A program made the translations under genes and the position numbers. A stretch of DNA of 64,000 bases from Aselliscus stoliczkanus. Lineage: Eukaryota; Chordata; Mammalia; Chiroptera; Hipposideridae. The notes beneath the pieces were generated by a model. That model did no database searches. It was not told the DNA's origin and saw only the letters and a program-made list of their open reading frames with translations. Below, one piece after another: positions 9,394-20,680 of this stretch; the stretch's first letter is position 1; every line of letters begins with the position of its first letter. The DNA lies in assembly GCA_033961575.1 (NCBI GenBank), contig CM066737.1:98856709-98920708 (forward strand), given 5' to 3'.

Positions 9394-10060
9394 TATAGTC
9401 AATTCTCATTATTCACAACAAATATGTTCTATAAAGTTACTGCAAATATTGAATGAGCAAATGTTGAATTGTTGCTTCTAGAGGAAATTCAAGGTTAGGT
9501 TCCTGTGAGCCTCTGGTCAAAACATTGTGTCAACCCATCAATGCATAACCTTGTTTTATGTATGTTTGGGTTTAATATATTTAATATATGTTGCTTACTT
9601 AATATATATTGTGGATTGATTAACATTGAGCCCGTGACCAACAGCACTGTAACTCATGCCTGAACAAAGCTTATCTAACACATGTGTTTTCTCTGTAAGG
9701 CACATCACAGGCTCTTTGTGCTTAGTAACACTAGACCGCAGTTCAGCACTACACTTAGGAGCCATTTTAAACCGTGAAATCACCCACAAAAAGCACAAAA
9801 ATGTGAAAAACCTGGCACTAAATATACCACAAAAAGGACACTTATTTACAGTGTGAGAGCTGGAACAAGAAGGCCTTGGTCAACCTCAACTGGCAACGTG
9901 CACATCAGGCAACTCGAATTTTTCACAACTCTGCACATGCACATGTCTGCAAATGACCACGAATGTGCCCCTAGTATTGATTTGAGGCTTACAAGTAAAT
10001 TTTTAGCGAGTAAGCAAATTCACAAATACAGAATCTGTGAATAATGGGAGTCAACTATAT
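9394..10060 (-). mobile_element. Tigger/pogo-type DNA transposon, internally deleted
   Basis: Terminal inverted repeats: left ATAGTCAATTCTCATTATTC, right in reverse ATAGTTGACTCCCATTATTC, both next to TA. At about 660 bp it is far shorter than autonomous Tigger elements, so it is an internally deleted copy. It still carries the N-terminal part of the transposase (9595-9762). Confidence 0.85.
9595..9762 (-). pseudogene. Tigger transposase N-terminal fragment
   Basis: About 56 codons starting MAPKCSAELRSS. The helix-turn-helix part has the phrase LDKLCSGMSYSAVGHGLNVN, which matches the CENP-B/pogo-type DNA-binding domain (LDKLxxGxSYxxVxxxxxVNxSTI). I chose the MAPK methionine because this family begins there; 12 further codons upstream are open but unrelated. 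The catalytic DDE domain is absent. Dead relic within the deleted element. Confidence 0.75.
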
Positions 10061-10199
10061 AACTTAATGTTAAGTAATAGCTGTGTTTAACAGCCCACTC
10101 GTAGAATTCCTGAAAATTTCACAGTCGGCTCTTGGAGCCTGAATGAGTCAACTCCAGCACAGCATTGACTGGACTAGACATTATCTTGACCACCATCTC

Positions 10200-10312
10200 C
10201 ACTGGCCTGTAAACTCCTGGAATGCAGACACCAGGTCTTGTTGGTTTCATTATTCCAGCACTGAGCCCAATGCCTAGCCCATGGCAAGTAATCAGAAACT
10301 GTTAATGGATGG
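10200..10312 (+). mobile_element. L2 3'-end fragment
   Basis: AACTCCTGGAATGCAGACAC, CAGGTCTTGTTGGTTTCATT and CACTGAGCCCAATGCCTAGC follow the L2 3'-end consensus. The TGGATGGATGGATAGATAGA tail at 10303-10326 is a short simple repeat. Confidence 0.75.
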
Positions 10313-10374
10313 ATGGATAGATAGACAGAAGGATGACTACACTTCCCCTCTTTTTGTTATTATGGCAAAATAAT

Positions 10375-10600
10375 ACACTTACATTGGAAGAGCCTTTTTC
10401 TATTTATAAAGTACCTTCCATTTCAAAGATTGTTTGGTTTTTACAAAATTCTATGGCCAGCATTTATCTACAATTTTACAGATAGGAAAATGAGGCTCTG
10501 AGATTTAGGTGACTTCCCAAAGGTGACAGTCAATTAGGAAGACAGCCAGGACTCAAATAAAATCTTTGTACTTGAAATTCCATGTGCCTACATCATACTA
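10375..10600 (-). mobile_element. MIR SINE, antisense
   Basis: ACAGATAGGAAAATGAGGCT followed by GTGACTTCCCAAAGGTGACA is the antisense MIR core. Diverged. Confidence 0.75.
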
Positions 10601-11735
10601 AGATTAGATATATCCCTCCAATTAATGAGCATGGACCGCAAACACACCTATGCTGGGTAGGTGCAGAGTTACCTACATTCGTTTCAAAGGTTTGAACTAA
10701 ACAGGTCACTAATCTACCCAAGAAAGATCAACAGCAATACAAACGACCTCCAATAGTAACAACTCTTCAGTCATGCATCGTACAAAATTTAGTGTTCTAG
10801 ATTTCTAAAAAGTTTCAGGTAACTAAAACACAAATCATTTAACCACAATTGTTTTTATAGGAACAGCTTTTCATAAAATGTGTCTAAAATGTATTATATG
10901 CAGAAGATAATTTCTAAACTCTCAAACGACAGAAATGTTTGTGCAGGCTCCTGGCTATCTCCTAAATCATATTTCCTTTAAGAGTAGCTTATTTCCTGTG
11001 CATGTCCACACACCACAAGTTATCTGCTTTTTCAACTTTTACTAATGTTTTCTCTTTCACTTACAGCTATTCTAACAAAGAAACACTTTTAACTGCCTTT
11101 GTACCTATTGCGAGTAGAGAACACAAGAACCACCTTGAAGTTCAGAGGCTAGTCAGCTAAACTTTGTGGTTAAATAATACAGTTCTGAAATGTAGCCTTA
11201 CAAATATATATAGTTCTGTAACCTAGCCTCATACAGCATAAAATTTCAAGTCACACACGCACACAAAAATCAAGCACTGCAAATGGGCTCCTCAACTGTA
11301 CTGTCATATTCAGGAATTTAACTCATCCTTAGAGATTCCCAGTCATAATAATAAGCAGCAGTAGTTGGTTCATAGTAGGTACTCAGCAAACAGCTCAGTG
11401 ACTAACCACAGTCTATAGTCCCCTCATAAATCTTCAGAAACAAAAAAAAGTGTATAATCTTTGAATGAAAGATCTTTCTCAGCACTTTTCCTGGCAAATG
11501 AGCCACCTATCAGCTCAACTACATTCAGGAAGAAGTTTGCTAATTATATGTGAAGTATCTCCATGCAGCTGGGTACCACCAACCTTAAAATGTATTAGTG
11601 TACACTGCATAGCTTTATTTCCTTTATACAGAAAGCTTGCATATGGGCAAGAAATGAGACTCGGCTCACCAATGGGGCGAGATTATTCCCTTCCAAGAGT
11701 ACGATCTGAAGGAAGACTTGAGAAGGTTTACAGAA
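10601..11735. other. No recognisable feature
   Basis: About 1.1 kb. A small L2/MIR-like scrap (CATAGTAGGTACTCAGCAAA) lies near 11370-11390. An open frame of 100 codons at 11465-11767 has no recognised similarity. Confidence 0.4.
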
Positions 11736-11739
11736 ACTT

Positions 11740-12486
11740 AATTAGGAAATGTCAAAAGCCTTTGTAACAGATAAATCCTTTGACCTAGCAATTCCACATC
11801 TGGGAATTTGCCTTTAGTAAATAACAAAGGATTAACATATAAAGAACTCCCACAAATATTTAGCAAACATATACAGAACATATTTTTTGACTTGGCAATT
11901 GATTTTAATAGATGGTTCATAGAAAGATATAAATAACCAATAATTCTAAGAAAGAAATGCAATGGTAAGATACCATTTTCATCCATTATTCAGCCTGAAA
12001 GAATCTAAAACATTAGTAACAGCCAATGTTGCCAAGGGTATGGAGAACTATATTGGAGGAATGTAATTTGGTACTCCACATTTTCAGGGTCAGCTGTCTA
12101 TATTGATTGAAATTGCAAATGCCCATAGTTTATGACCCAGCTATCATACCTGCAGGCATCTATTTTATAAAAATAGATGCACGTGTACAAAAAGGTATAC
12201 ATGCAAGAATACTTATTTCAATTGCCATTGATTGTCATTGAAAAACAATTACAAACAACTATAGGTCCATTACCAGGGGATTCGTTGCATAAATTGTGCC
12301 ACATCATTTCAATGGAATAACATACAGCAGTTTCAAAGACAGGAGTGGGTAGGTGTATTAATATGGAACAATCATTATAACATATTGTTATATGGAAAAA
12401 ACAGCTTGCAGAATAACACATAGTATAGGATCTCATTTAAGGAAAGAAAAATTGTATTTGGGTATAAGTACATATACTTGAATATA
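11740..12486 (+). mobile_element. L1 3'-end fragments, old
   Basis: CTTTGACCTAGCAATTCCAC and CATCTGGGAATTTGCC belong to the end of an older L1. AATGTTGCCAAGGGTATGGA and ATGACCCAGCTATCATACCT belong to a second, overlapping part, so there may be two copies or a rearranged one. The 3' end is interrupted by mariner copy 2. Confidence 0.75.
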
Positions 12487-13800
12487 CGAGGTCTGACAAT
12501 TACGTTCATGAACTCGCCACCATGCGCTTACATCGGCAGCACTGTACAAACAGCTCGGTAAGGTTTCATAACCTTGGTATATTAGTGTCTCACAGCTGTG
12601 TTCCTGTCGACGTGTGGTGGTGTCTTGCTGAGTGGCACTCATTATTGTTGTTGGGTGTTTTTGTGTGCCGTTGCAAGAATGTCTGAGCTTGAATTAGAGC
12701 AATGAACAAACATTAAATTTCTTGTTAAACTTGGCAGGAGTGGAAGTGAAGTCAGGGACATGTTAGTCCAAGTTTATGGGGATAATGCCATGAAGAAAAC
12801 GGCAGTGTACAAGTAGATTAAACGTTTTTCTGAGGGGAGAGAATCCCTCACTGATGAAGAGAGGTCAGGGCGGTCAATAATGAGCAGAACTGACGAAAAC
12901 ATTGCAAAATTCATCGAATTGTGCATCAAAGTCATCAGCTGACTGTGAGAAGCATAGCAGACCAAGTAAACAACGTCAATAGAGAAACGGGAAAATCTTT
13001 ACTGAAAATCTTGGCATGAGAAAGGATGTGCAAAAATGGTCCGGACGGAGCTCACCAATGAACAAGCACAAAGGAGAGTTGAAGTTTGCCAAGGCCTTTT
13101 GGAGGGGCAAGACGATGTTTGGGGCCGTGTTATCACTGGGGATGAAACATGGGTGGACCAGTGCGACCCTGAAACAAAGTGTCAGTGCACAATGGGAGTC
13201 AGCCAGTTCTCCATGACCGAAAAAGTTTGTCAGTCCAAATCAAGAGTCAAAACGATGTTGCTAACTTTTTTTGATATCAGAAGGATTATTCATTATGAAT
13301 TTGTACCAGCTGGACAAACAGTGAACCAAGTTTTGGAAGTGCTGTTTGGGAGTGCTGAAAAGGCTGCATGAAAAAGTTAGGTGAAAACGACCTGAACTTT
13401 TCACCACCAATTCATGGCTCTTGCATCACGACAATATACCAGCTCACACCGCACTGTCTGTGAGGGGGTTTTGAGCCAGTAAACAAATAACTGTATTGGA
13501 GCACCCTCCCTACTCACCTGATCTGGCCCCCAATGACTTCTTTCTTTACCCAAAGATAAAAGAGATGTTGAAAGGAAGACATTTTGATGACATTCAAGAC
13601 ATCAAGTGTACTACGAAGACAGCTCTGATCCCCATTTCAGAAAAAGAGTTCCAAAATTGCTTTGAAGGGTGGACCAAGTGCTGGCTTCAGTGCATAGCTT
13701 CCCAAGGGGAGTACTTCAAAGGTGATTGTGGTGATATTCAGCAGGGAGGTATGTAGCACTGTTTCTAGGATGAGTTTGTGAACATAATTGTCATTCCTCA
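12487..13800 (+). mobile_element. Mariner copy 2, full length but inactive
   Basis: 1314 bp, flanked by TA on both sides (12485-12486 and 13801-13802), the mariner target duplication. Inverted ends: left GAGGTCTGACAATTACGTTC, right in reverse GAGGAATGACAATTATGTTC. It holds a nearly complete but broken transposase reading frame and serves here as the reference for copies 1 and 3. It was inserted into or beside an L1 tail. Confidence 0.93.
12679..13756 (+). pseudogene. Mariner transposase pseudogene (copy 2)
   Basis: The start at 12679-12681 (MSELELEQ) is followed by an in-frame stop at 12703-12705. The first catalytic Asp codon is at 13141-13143 (GDETW), the second at 13430-13432 (HDN) and the third at 13535-13537 (LAPND); the last two are 34 residues apart as in mariners. 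The frame shifts between the first and second Asp (289-bp distance), and a stop lies between the second and third (13472-13474). That stop is shared with copy 3. Not translatable as an enzyme. Confidence 0.9.
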
Positions 13801-13802
13801 TA

Positions 13803-14170
13803 TAAGCATTTTTACTTTTTACTATGTGTGCTACAATATTGTCATAATTTTGCAAATGAAAATGTATTCATCACTGAAGTAAGTTTTATAAAACAACAAA
13901 AAATACATGATAAAAGATTTTAAAGCCTTCATCTAGAAATGATTTGCTATTGGAAGGCAGAAAAGAAAAATGAAAGTTTTAAAAAATAAAAAGACTGAGT
14001 AGCAGAGTGTAGCTGAAGGTTCAAAGACCACTTGCTGATTCTCTAAACCAAAGTTAAAAATTGGTCACTGAGAAGCAGAGGCCAAGGAATTGTGTTGACT
14101 GCTTGGGCTTGACTTAAGCTGATCAGAACCTGGATAGAACATGAGTAAAACAATGTTCTTTCCACTTCTC
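13803..14170. other. No recognisable feature
   Basis: AT-rich start that may continue the L1 tail interrupted by the mariner, then unassigned sequence. Confidence 0.35.
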
Positions 14171-14171
14171 T

Positions 14172-15135
14172 GTCTGTGGTAGAGTAAAGATAGTCACAAA
14201 TTCTTTGCCATTTTTCCCATCAAGAGATGAAGTCTAGGGCCGGCCGAGTGGCACATTGGTTAAGAGCTGGTTTTGGGATGCCAGCGGCCCCCTATGAGGG
14301 CCACTGACACTGCCCTCTACAGCTAACAACAGCTCCACCTAGAGCTGGGCTGCGAGCCCTGGCGATGGTGTGGGCTGCAGCCCCTGCTGCAGTGGGCTGC
14401 CATAGGCTACAGTGAGTGGCCAGCAGCCAGCATGAGTGGCTGGTAGCCAGCATCAGCTGCCAATAGCCACAGTGAGCGACCATCCAGAGGCTGGTGACCA
14501 ATCTGCCTCATCCAGTAAGTGCGCAGTGATGATGCCAGCATGAGCCAGTGAAGCGACGTCCTCTGCAACTAAACTGAAGAACAAAAAGACAGCAACTTGT
14601 CTGTTCCCCTTCCCCAATTTCCCAACGCTGTTCCCCTCCCCCAATTCCCCAATAAAATCTTTAAAAAAAAAGAAAAAAGAGATGACGTCTACTTTTCTTC
14701 CCCTTGAATCTAAGCATACTGTACGACTTGCTTTGACCAATAGAATATGGTGAAAACAGCAATGTGCTTACTCTGGGCCAAGCCTTTGAGAGGCCTGGCA
14801 GCTATCCAGGGATAAGCCAGCTATCACTGAAAAAGTCTGACTATTCTGAGACCACCACGGAAAGAAAGGCCCAGTTTGCCGTATGGAGAAGTCACATTGC
14901 AAAGAACTGAGGACCCAGACATATGACCCCAGTTGAGCCATTTCAGCTAATTCCCAGTCATTCAAGCCACCCAGCCAAGGACCCAGACATTGTGAAGCAG
15001 AGACAAGCCATTCCCACTCTGCCCCTCCAAATTCCTGACCCACAAAATCATGAGCAAGTAAAATAGCTATTGCTTTAAACCACTAAGTTCTGAGATAGTT
15101 AGTTACTCAGCAATAGGTAACCAAAACTCTGTGCT
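14172..15135 (+). mobile_element. MaLR-like LTR split by a long SINE
   Basis: The left part, GTGGTAGAGTAAAGATAGTC, runs to the SINE at 14237. The right part has GACTTGCTTTGACCAATAGA, GAGAGGCCTGGCAGCT, TCTGACTATTCTGAGACCAC and a 3' end GCTTTAAACCACTAAGTTCT / AGCAATAGGTAACCAAAAC. These are hallmarks of old mammalian ERVL-MaLR LTRs. No internal retroviral sequence is present. Confidence 0.75.
14237..14676 (+). mobile_element. Long-form tRNA-derived SINE
   Basis: Second long copy (440 bp). Head GGGCCGGCCGAGTGGCACAT; the B-box region is partly lost (the bases between CCAGCGGCCCC and TATGAGGGCC are deleted, removing GGTTCGGATCCC). Body with four 20-bp units, CCTCTGCAACTAAACTGAAG, then AATAAAATCTTT and an A-rich tail. 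Target duplication of 15 bp with one mismatch at 14222-14236 and 14677-14691. Lacking its B box, this copy should not be a good pol III template. Confidence 0.92.
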
Positions 15136-16125
15136 GTTCTTTTTCTCCCATTTCTCTCAACTATAAGAAGATGCTACAGGGTATTATAGCCTGACACAGT
15201 TGGCTTGTATTACAAATCCTGTAGTCACAATGCTGACCATGTAAACTAACTAACATTCTGACCCAAAAGATGCACTGTGCCAAACTCTCAGAAAGCTATC
15301 TTCCTAGAAATTTCCAACCAAGTGTTGTCAAAGAGCCAGTAGTGCAATGGGTGTTTCCGAGCTGGAAATAATCAGGTCATTACTGATTCAGGAGGACCAA
15401 ATTGCTGGCTCCTGACATCACTAAAGGACTGTTCTTCTCTGGAACCTGCTCTGCACAAGTTCATCCAGAGGCTGGGCCCTCCAAGGGATACACCCTGGCT
15501 CGTCCACCTGGCCCTTCTACATGCTGGCCTAGGCCCTGACCAGCATGGATAGGGAGCATCTGGGAGTCAGTGAGGAACTGAGGAAAATAGCAAGTGACAA
15601 AAGTCACAGGTGTGGGTGGGAGTAAAGCCACAGATGTGTCCTTCAGAGATCATGTGGGTGGGCCCTAGCACTGAGCCTCCAACAGAATTGAGACCCAAGG
15701 AAATCTGGCCATTTGACTTCTTGCAGCAGGAAGTGGGCAGTCCCTGTCAAACTTGGCCTGAAGCATCCCCAAATGCAGGTTTTCTGGCACACTGAGACAG
15801 GAAGTTGCTTGGTTTCCCTAAACCTTGGAATTGTTCTGTCTCGAACATGGCTTCTGACATGCACACCTCCACTCTTCACCACCACAGTCCAGAAATTAGA
15901 AGACACGTGTGTCCATCCCGGTGAATGTGCACAGATGTTTCTGATTTCACTCTCATATGAAAAGAAGTCACCGAATTGCTCTTTCTCATTTTGGGATACT
16001 CTCAGTTTACTGAGACTTTTTCTAGCTAATATACAGCTGAAGTTTCGGAACCTCCCAAGAATGATAGTTTTTTGTTGTTCTGCATAAATAGATGTGACCA
16101 CCATCTAGTCTAGATCTAGAGCCTT
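15136..16125. other. No recognisable feature
   Basis: About 1 kb, moderately GC-balanced. Overlapping frames of 124 (plus) and 153 codons (minus) at about 15643-16104 have no recognisable family. Overlap of long frames on both strands argues against coding. Confidence 0.4.
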
Positions 16126-16280
16126 ACTACGCTGTGGACTGGCAGCTGCAGCGTCACCTGGGAGCTGGTTAGAAATGCAGAATCTCAGGCTCCACCCTGA
16201 TCTACTGCATCAGAGTTTGCTTTTTAACAAGATCCTCAAGGTCTTTGTGTGCATACTAATCGTTGAGAAGTGCTGGTCTG
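16126..16280 (+). mobile_element. MER5A hAT-Charlie element
   Basis: GGTTAGAAATGCAGAATCTC, CAGGCTCCACCCTGATCTAC and TGAGAAGTGCTGGTC are textbook MER5A phrases. Confidence 0.85.
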
Positions 16281-16478
16281 GGGTACCACATCCTTTGGCT
16301 GCTGCTCCATCCAGTTCCTCTTGCCCCACACCCCAAAAATTTCTTATAGGCAGAATCAGTTTTCAAGAAACATAGAAAGTGGCTTTGAAGAAGAAAAGCA
16401 GGCCCAATAGACAAAAGATGCTGCCTCATGTAGCAAGAACTCAATTAGGTAGAGGTAGGATTTTGCCTACATGGGTGC

Positions 16479-16955
16479 TGTTATGGGTTGAATTGTGTGG
16501 GTTGAATTGTGTCCCCCCAAAATATATGTTGAAGCCTTAAATCCCAGTCCCCCAGAACATGATCTTTTGTGGGAATCAGGTTATTACAGATGTAATTAGT
16601 TAAGATGACATCATACTGGAGTGGGTGGACTCTTGATCCAATATGATTGGTGTGCTTATAACAAGAGAAGGGGACACACACAGGGAGCAGATAGCCATGT
16701 GACTATGCAGGTGGAGATTGGAGTGAAGCGTCTACAAGCCAAGGAATGCTAAGATTTGCTGGCAAACCAGTAGAAGCCAGAAAAGGCAAGGAAGTATTCT
16801 CCCTTATATGTTTCAGCAGGAGCACAGCCCTGCCAACACCTTGATTTGGGGCTTCTAGCTTCCAAACTGTGAGACAATAACAGTTGTTTTAACCATTTTT
16901 AACTGTTGTTTTAAGCCATCCAGTTTACAGCATTTTGTTATGGCAGCCCTAGTGA
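16479..16955 (+). mobile_element. MaLR MLT1-type solo LTR
   Basis: Starts TGTTATGGGTTGAATTGTGT, continues with CCCCCCAAAATATATGTTGA, GTGTGCTTATAACAAGAGAA, GCCAAGGAATGC and AAACTGTGAGACAATAACAG, and ends near TTATGGCAGCCCTAG. It carries a 14-bp tandem duplication near the start (GGGTTGAATTGTGT twice). Confidence 0.9.
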
Positions 16956-17689
16956 AGACCTGCAGTGTCTCCTCCAAGGGATCCCTCCCTGATGACTCGT
17001 GGCTGAAGATTCTCGAAGCACTATGGCTATCTCTGGTGATATCACAGAAACAACTGTTCTAGAAATAAGAAGGGAACAAGTATTTAAAAGTGCCTGGTAC
17101 ACAATGTCCTGCCCTGTTTTAAGCACCACAGGAATAAGAAGGAAGTGAAAGACAGCACAAATACCCTCAGAACCTCACTCCCATGTCAGACTCAGCAATC
17201 AAGCTGGCTGAATTGATGAGAATGATCCTGCAAAAGATATCCCTCATCTGGCTGCTTCTTCACTTTGTTTCTTTTGCCATCATGAGAACTCTTTATATGG
17301 TTTTGGTTTGTCCTGTTTAGTGCCACATGGAACCGTCTGTTGTTCTTCAGCAACATCACTGATGCATTGTAACCCTGAACCTCAGCCTGAGAGGGGAAAT
17401 CCTGCCCAGCACCCTTTCTCAAGATACCAAATGTATGTTATTTATTTTCTCTTATCCGTCCCTGTGGTTTACCAAGCATTTCGAAAGATCTTAGAACCAA
17501 AAAGAACCTCAGTAAACATCTGGTCCAACTGTCTTACACATGATGAAATGGAGGTCCAGAAAGGTCAAATGTTGGGCAGCAAAGCCAACATTAAAAAAAA
17601 CCAAAAAAAAAAAAAACCAGGCTGTCCAACTCCCAGGCTCTGCTAGCTTCATGGCTGCAGTAAATATACTGCCTCTTGACCATTTTTCA
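16956..17689. other. Mostly unrecognised; possible old SINE scrap at 17480-17620
   Basis: GATGAAATGGAGGTCCAGAA (from 17541) resembles the antisense core of an ancient SINE, followed by an A-rich run (17594-17617). The rest is unassigned. Frames of 88-112 codons here are not convincing. Confidence 0.35.
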
Positions 17690-17905
17690 TCTGAGGCAAG
17701 GTTTAGGAGACCACAACAACTTGAGCACAGCCTTTGAAGTTGAACAGATCTCAATTTGAGTTCTAAATCTTCCACCTACGTGTTGGGTGACCCTGAGCAA
17801 TTTAACTTCTTGGTTTCCTCATCTCATACAGCGGGATAATGCCACCTACCTCAAAGATGGTTGTGGTGATTGATGAGATAACATATGGGAAGTTCTGTGT
17901 CAGTT
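17690..17905 (+). mobile_element. MIR SINE
   Basis: TTGAGTTCTAAATCTTCCAC, GGGTGACCCTGAGCAATTTA and TTGGTTTCCTCATCTCATAC give the MIR core and 3' half in sense orientation. Confidence 0.8.
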
Positions 17906-18590
17906 GGGGTGGTTTCAGCTCACAGTGCCTTCAACTCCACCCTCCATTCCCCACCCCCATCCACCCCTTAGCATCTTTCTGTTCCCATGTCCTCCGTGTT
18001 GGCTTCAGCCTCAGACAAGCAACAAGATGGCTGCAGCAGTTGCAGGCATCTCCTCCAGGCACTGCAGCTCTAAGGAAGAACAGAGACTACCTCTTTTTGT
18101 GGCTCTCTTGTTGAAGGGAGGGAACTTTTCCTAGAAGACTCCCAGTAGGCTTTCCTCAGTCTCATTGGCCAGATTAGGCCACATGTCCATTTAAGGGAAA
18201 TCGGAATAATCTTAAACCAACAAGGCTATCCCTAAAGATGTGGATGAGATCAGCTTCCCCTGTGATACGTGGCTGAAAAAATGTGGGGGTCTGTTAGAAA
18301 AGAAGGCAGAGTAGATGCTAGTAGGCAAGAAGCAGTGACAATTACAATAGATGTTTTCCATTGACTTCTTTTATTATGAATGCAGAAGACACTTCTGAGG
18401 TATCTTAGATAACCCTTCTGGCAAGGTTTGACTGGTAGTAACTGATTAATTCTCTTGCCTCCCTCCATGCCACTTCACCCAAAGGTAGTTTCCCGACATT
18501 CCTGCTAAGACATCCCCTCACCCCTGTGGGAAATATGTTAACTCTTAGCTATTCATCCCCCGTGACTCACCAAATATGTGGGCTGCCCCT
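17906..18590. other. No nameable repeat
   Basis: CTCATTGGCCAGATTAGGCC near 18160 resembles a common old interspersed repeat that I cannot name. No exon recognised. Confidence 0.35.
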
Positions 18591-18594
18591 CGCA

Positions 18595-18790
18595 GTTGTA
18601 TCAGAAGTAAATAAGGGTAAAACCGTCTGTGTAAACAGCACTTTCAAGTTTACGAATCTCTTTGACACATTATCTCATGCTAGCCTCTACCTCTGAGAAA
18701 AGTGAAGAACAGGGAGAGGTGAAGTGACTTGCCCAAGGTCCGAAGCTAATAACAAGGCAATGCTGTCAAGAAGGAAACCACAAGACACCA
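18595..18790 (-). mobile_element. MIR SINE, antisense
   Basis: GGTGAAGTGACTTGCCCAAG with a preceding ACACATTATCTCATGCTAGC matches antisense MIR. Confidence 0.8.
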
Positions 18791-18989
18791 TGTGCTTTTT
18801 GTTATTCTGCATTGCTACAAGGAATCCCAGGTGGAAATATGACTGTCATGAGCCAAAAAAAATTATTGATGCCAATTCAACTGTGAGTTTCTATAGTCCA
18901 AATCCTGGTATACCCATTCTTTCAAAATCCATCCATTTTCTAATCCAAAATCTTCCTAGAAGCATAAATAAAACCCCCCGTAGTTCAAA

Positions 18990-19115
18990 GTAGAGCTTCT
19001 CATTTATTTGTCAAACATTTATATAGCACTTGCTGTGTGCTAGGCATTATGCAGTCTGCATCACAAGTGCTAATTCATTTAATCCCACTTAGTTCTATCT
19101 GCTTAGTGAAGTCCA
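18990..19115 (-). mobile_element. MIR SINE 3' part, antisense
   Basis: TATAGCACTTGCTGTGTGCT, AGGCATTATGC and TAATTCATTTAATCCCACTT match the antisense MIR 3' half. Confidence 0.75.
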
Positions 19116-20050
19116 AAACCCTTAGGTCATACACATGTCACAAAAGTCTTATGTAATGTATTCCATTGGAAATCTACCAAAGGATGAGACCCCACAATGG
19201 CCCAGAATTAGGGAACAGATCAAACTTCTGTGCACAAATGTTTCTAGAGCTAGCATTCCTTTATCTTATTCTTTTATTGGAAACAACCCATACCCAAGTT
19301 ACCCAGTCAGGACAAACATATCTAAACAAATCATGCGGCAGTCTGCAATTGCTTGCGGAAAATTCTGGATTGTCCTAAACTTATTATAGAACATAATATT
19401 TTCATAACCCCTTTTTCTATTTTGGCAGATTATAATCTTCCTTAAAAGGTGAGGGAGCTTTCTGGTTCAAGTTTAGGAGGGCCCAAGGCCAGTGTTTGGT
19501 GCTGCTTTTGTGTTGACACATTCTTAATCTTCCTGTTGGTATTTTAAAATAACAGATCACCCATGGAAATTATAAACTGTACTGTCTAAAAGTCTCTATG
19601 AAGTATTGCCATTTGCGAGAAGAAGGGCTTTCTGACAGCCCGAGAAGTCACAATATGTCTCCCTGCTTTTCATGTGACGGTAATTAGTATCTAAGCTCTG
19701 AAGTGTTTACTCCCATAGCCGAGAAGACATTTATAACAGGTTCCAGCCGCAAACCATTCCTCTTTGCAATATATAACCCTCATATTCAACATGGAAGGGT
19801 AAAATCTTTAAGGTAAAAAGAGAGAACTTAAGATATTTTCTCCCATTGAACAGTTTGGGGTAACCCTTTTAAAGAGAACACAGTCAACAGTCTCACATTC
19901 TTATAAAAACAAGTCACAGTTCTACAGCCCTGATTAACAAACTGGTGTTTTTGTTTTTTTTAGGAGGGGGGTTTGGCTGTTTTATTTTTTCTTACTTTTT
20001 TTTATTTCTCTTGTTTAACTTAAAATTTGCCACAGATAAAATAAACCAAT
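19116..20050. other. No recognisable feature
   Basis: About 0.9 kb with no nameable repeat. Could include conserved non-coding sequence, but that cannot be judged from one genome. A T-rich stretch lies at 19950-20015. Confidence 0.4.
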
Positions 20051-20065
20051 AAAATTGGTGCTCCT

Positions 20066-20203
20066 TGGGGCCGGCCAAGTGGCACGGTGGTGAAGCGCTG
20101 CCTTGGGAAGCCAGCAGCCCCGGTTCGGGTCCCACATATGAGGGCCAGTGACACTGCCCTCAAAAAAAAAAAAAAATTAAATAAATAAATAAATAAATAA
20201 TAA
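20066..20203 (+). mobile_element. Short-form tRNA-derived SINE
   Basis: tRNA-like head with B box GGTTCGGGTCCC, ending in the hairpin GAGGGCCAGTGACACTGCCC followed directly by the A tail. The tail has grown into (AAAT)n. Perfect 15-bp target duplication AAAATTGGTGCTCCT at 20051-20065 and 20204-20218. Confidence 0.92.
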
Positions 20204-20218
20204 AAAATTGGTGCTCCT

Positions 20219-20316
20219 CACAATGTGATATATAGATGATGTATTATAGAAATGTACACTTGAAACCTATGTAATTTTACTAACCATTGTCACCCCAATA
20301 AATTTTTTAAAAATCA
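20219..20316 (+). mobile_element. L1 3' tail
   Basis: ACTTGAAACCTATGTAATTT, ACTAACCATTGTCACCCC and AATAAATTTTTTAAAAA are the end of a 5'-truncated L1. This tail type is one I associate with bat and carnivore L1s. Confidence 0.75.
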
Positions 20317-20484
20317 GTGCTCTTCACACCTTGGGGAACTAGAGAAAATTCTGTTGGATTCTAAATAATTTGCTTATTTAAAATACACTTTGCTAAAAAT
20401 AAATTGCCTTTGATTAAACAGGCTATTACAAATAGGTCCTCCTCTATAAAATGCCAAATGAAGAAAACTAAGGTTTCCTCCTTC

Positions 20485-20680
20485 AAATGTCTGCACCAGT
20501 GCTTCTCAGACATTAGCATGCATAAGACTTTATCAGTTTGTCAAATGCAGGTTCCCGCCCACCCCAGTGAATCTGACTCGTAGGTCTGGGTTGGAGCCCA
20601 AGATGCCACTGCTCTAACAAACCCCTAATTGTTGCTAATGCTGCTGGTCTCGAGCCACTGGGAGCCTCTTCAGTGAAGGT
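20485..20680 (+). mobile_element. MER5-type hAT element
   Basis: CAGTGCTTCTCAGACATTAG, AATGCAGGTTCCCGCCC, GAATCTGACTCGTAGGTCTG and a terminal CGAGCCACTGGGAG match a MER5-like element. Confidence 0.75.

Noticed and set aside
15643..16104. Frames of 153 (minus) and 124 (plus) codons as coding exons
   Set aside because: Mutually overlapping antisense frames with no recognisable protein family; length is within chance for this window.
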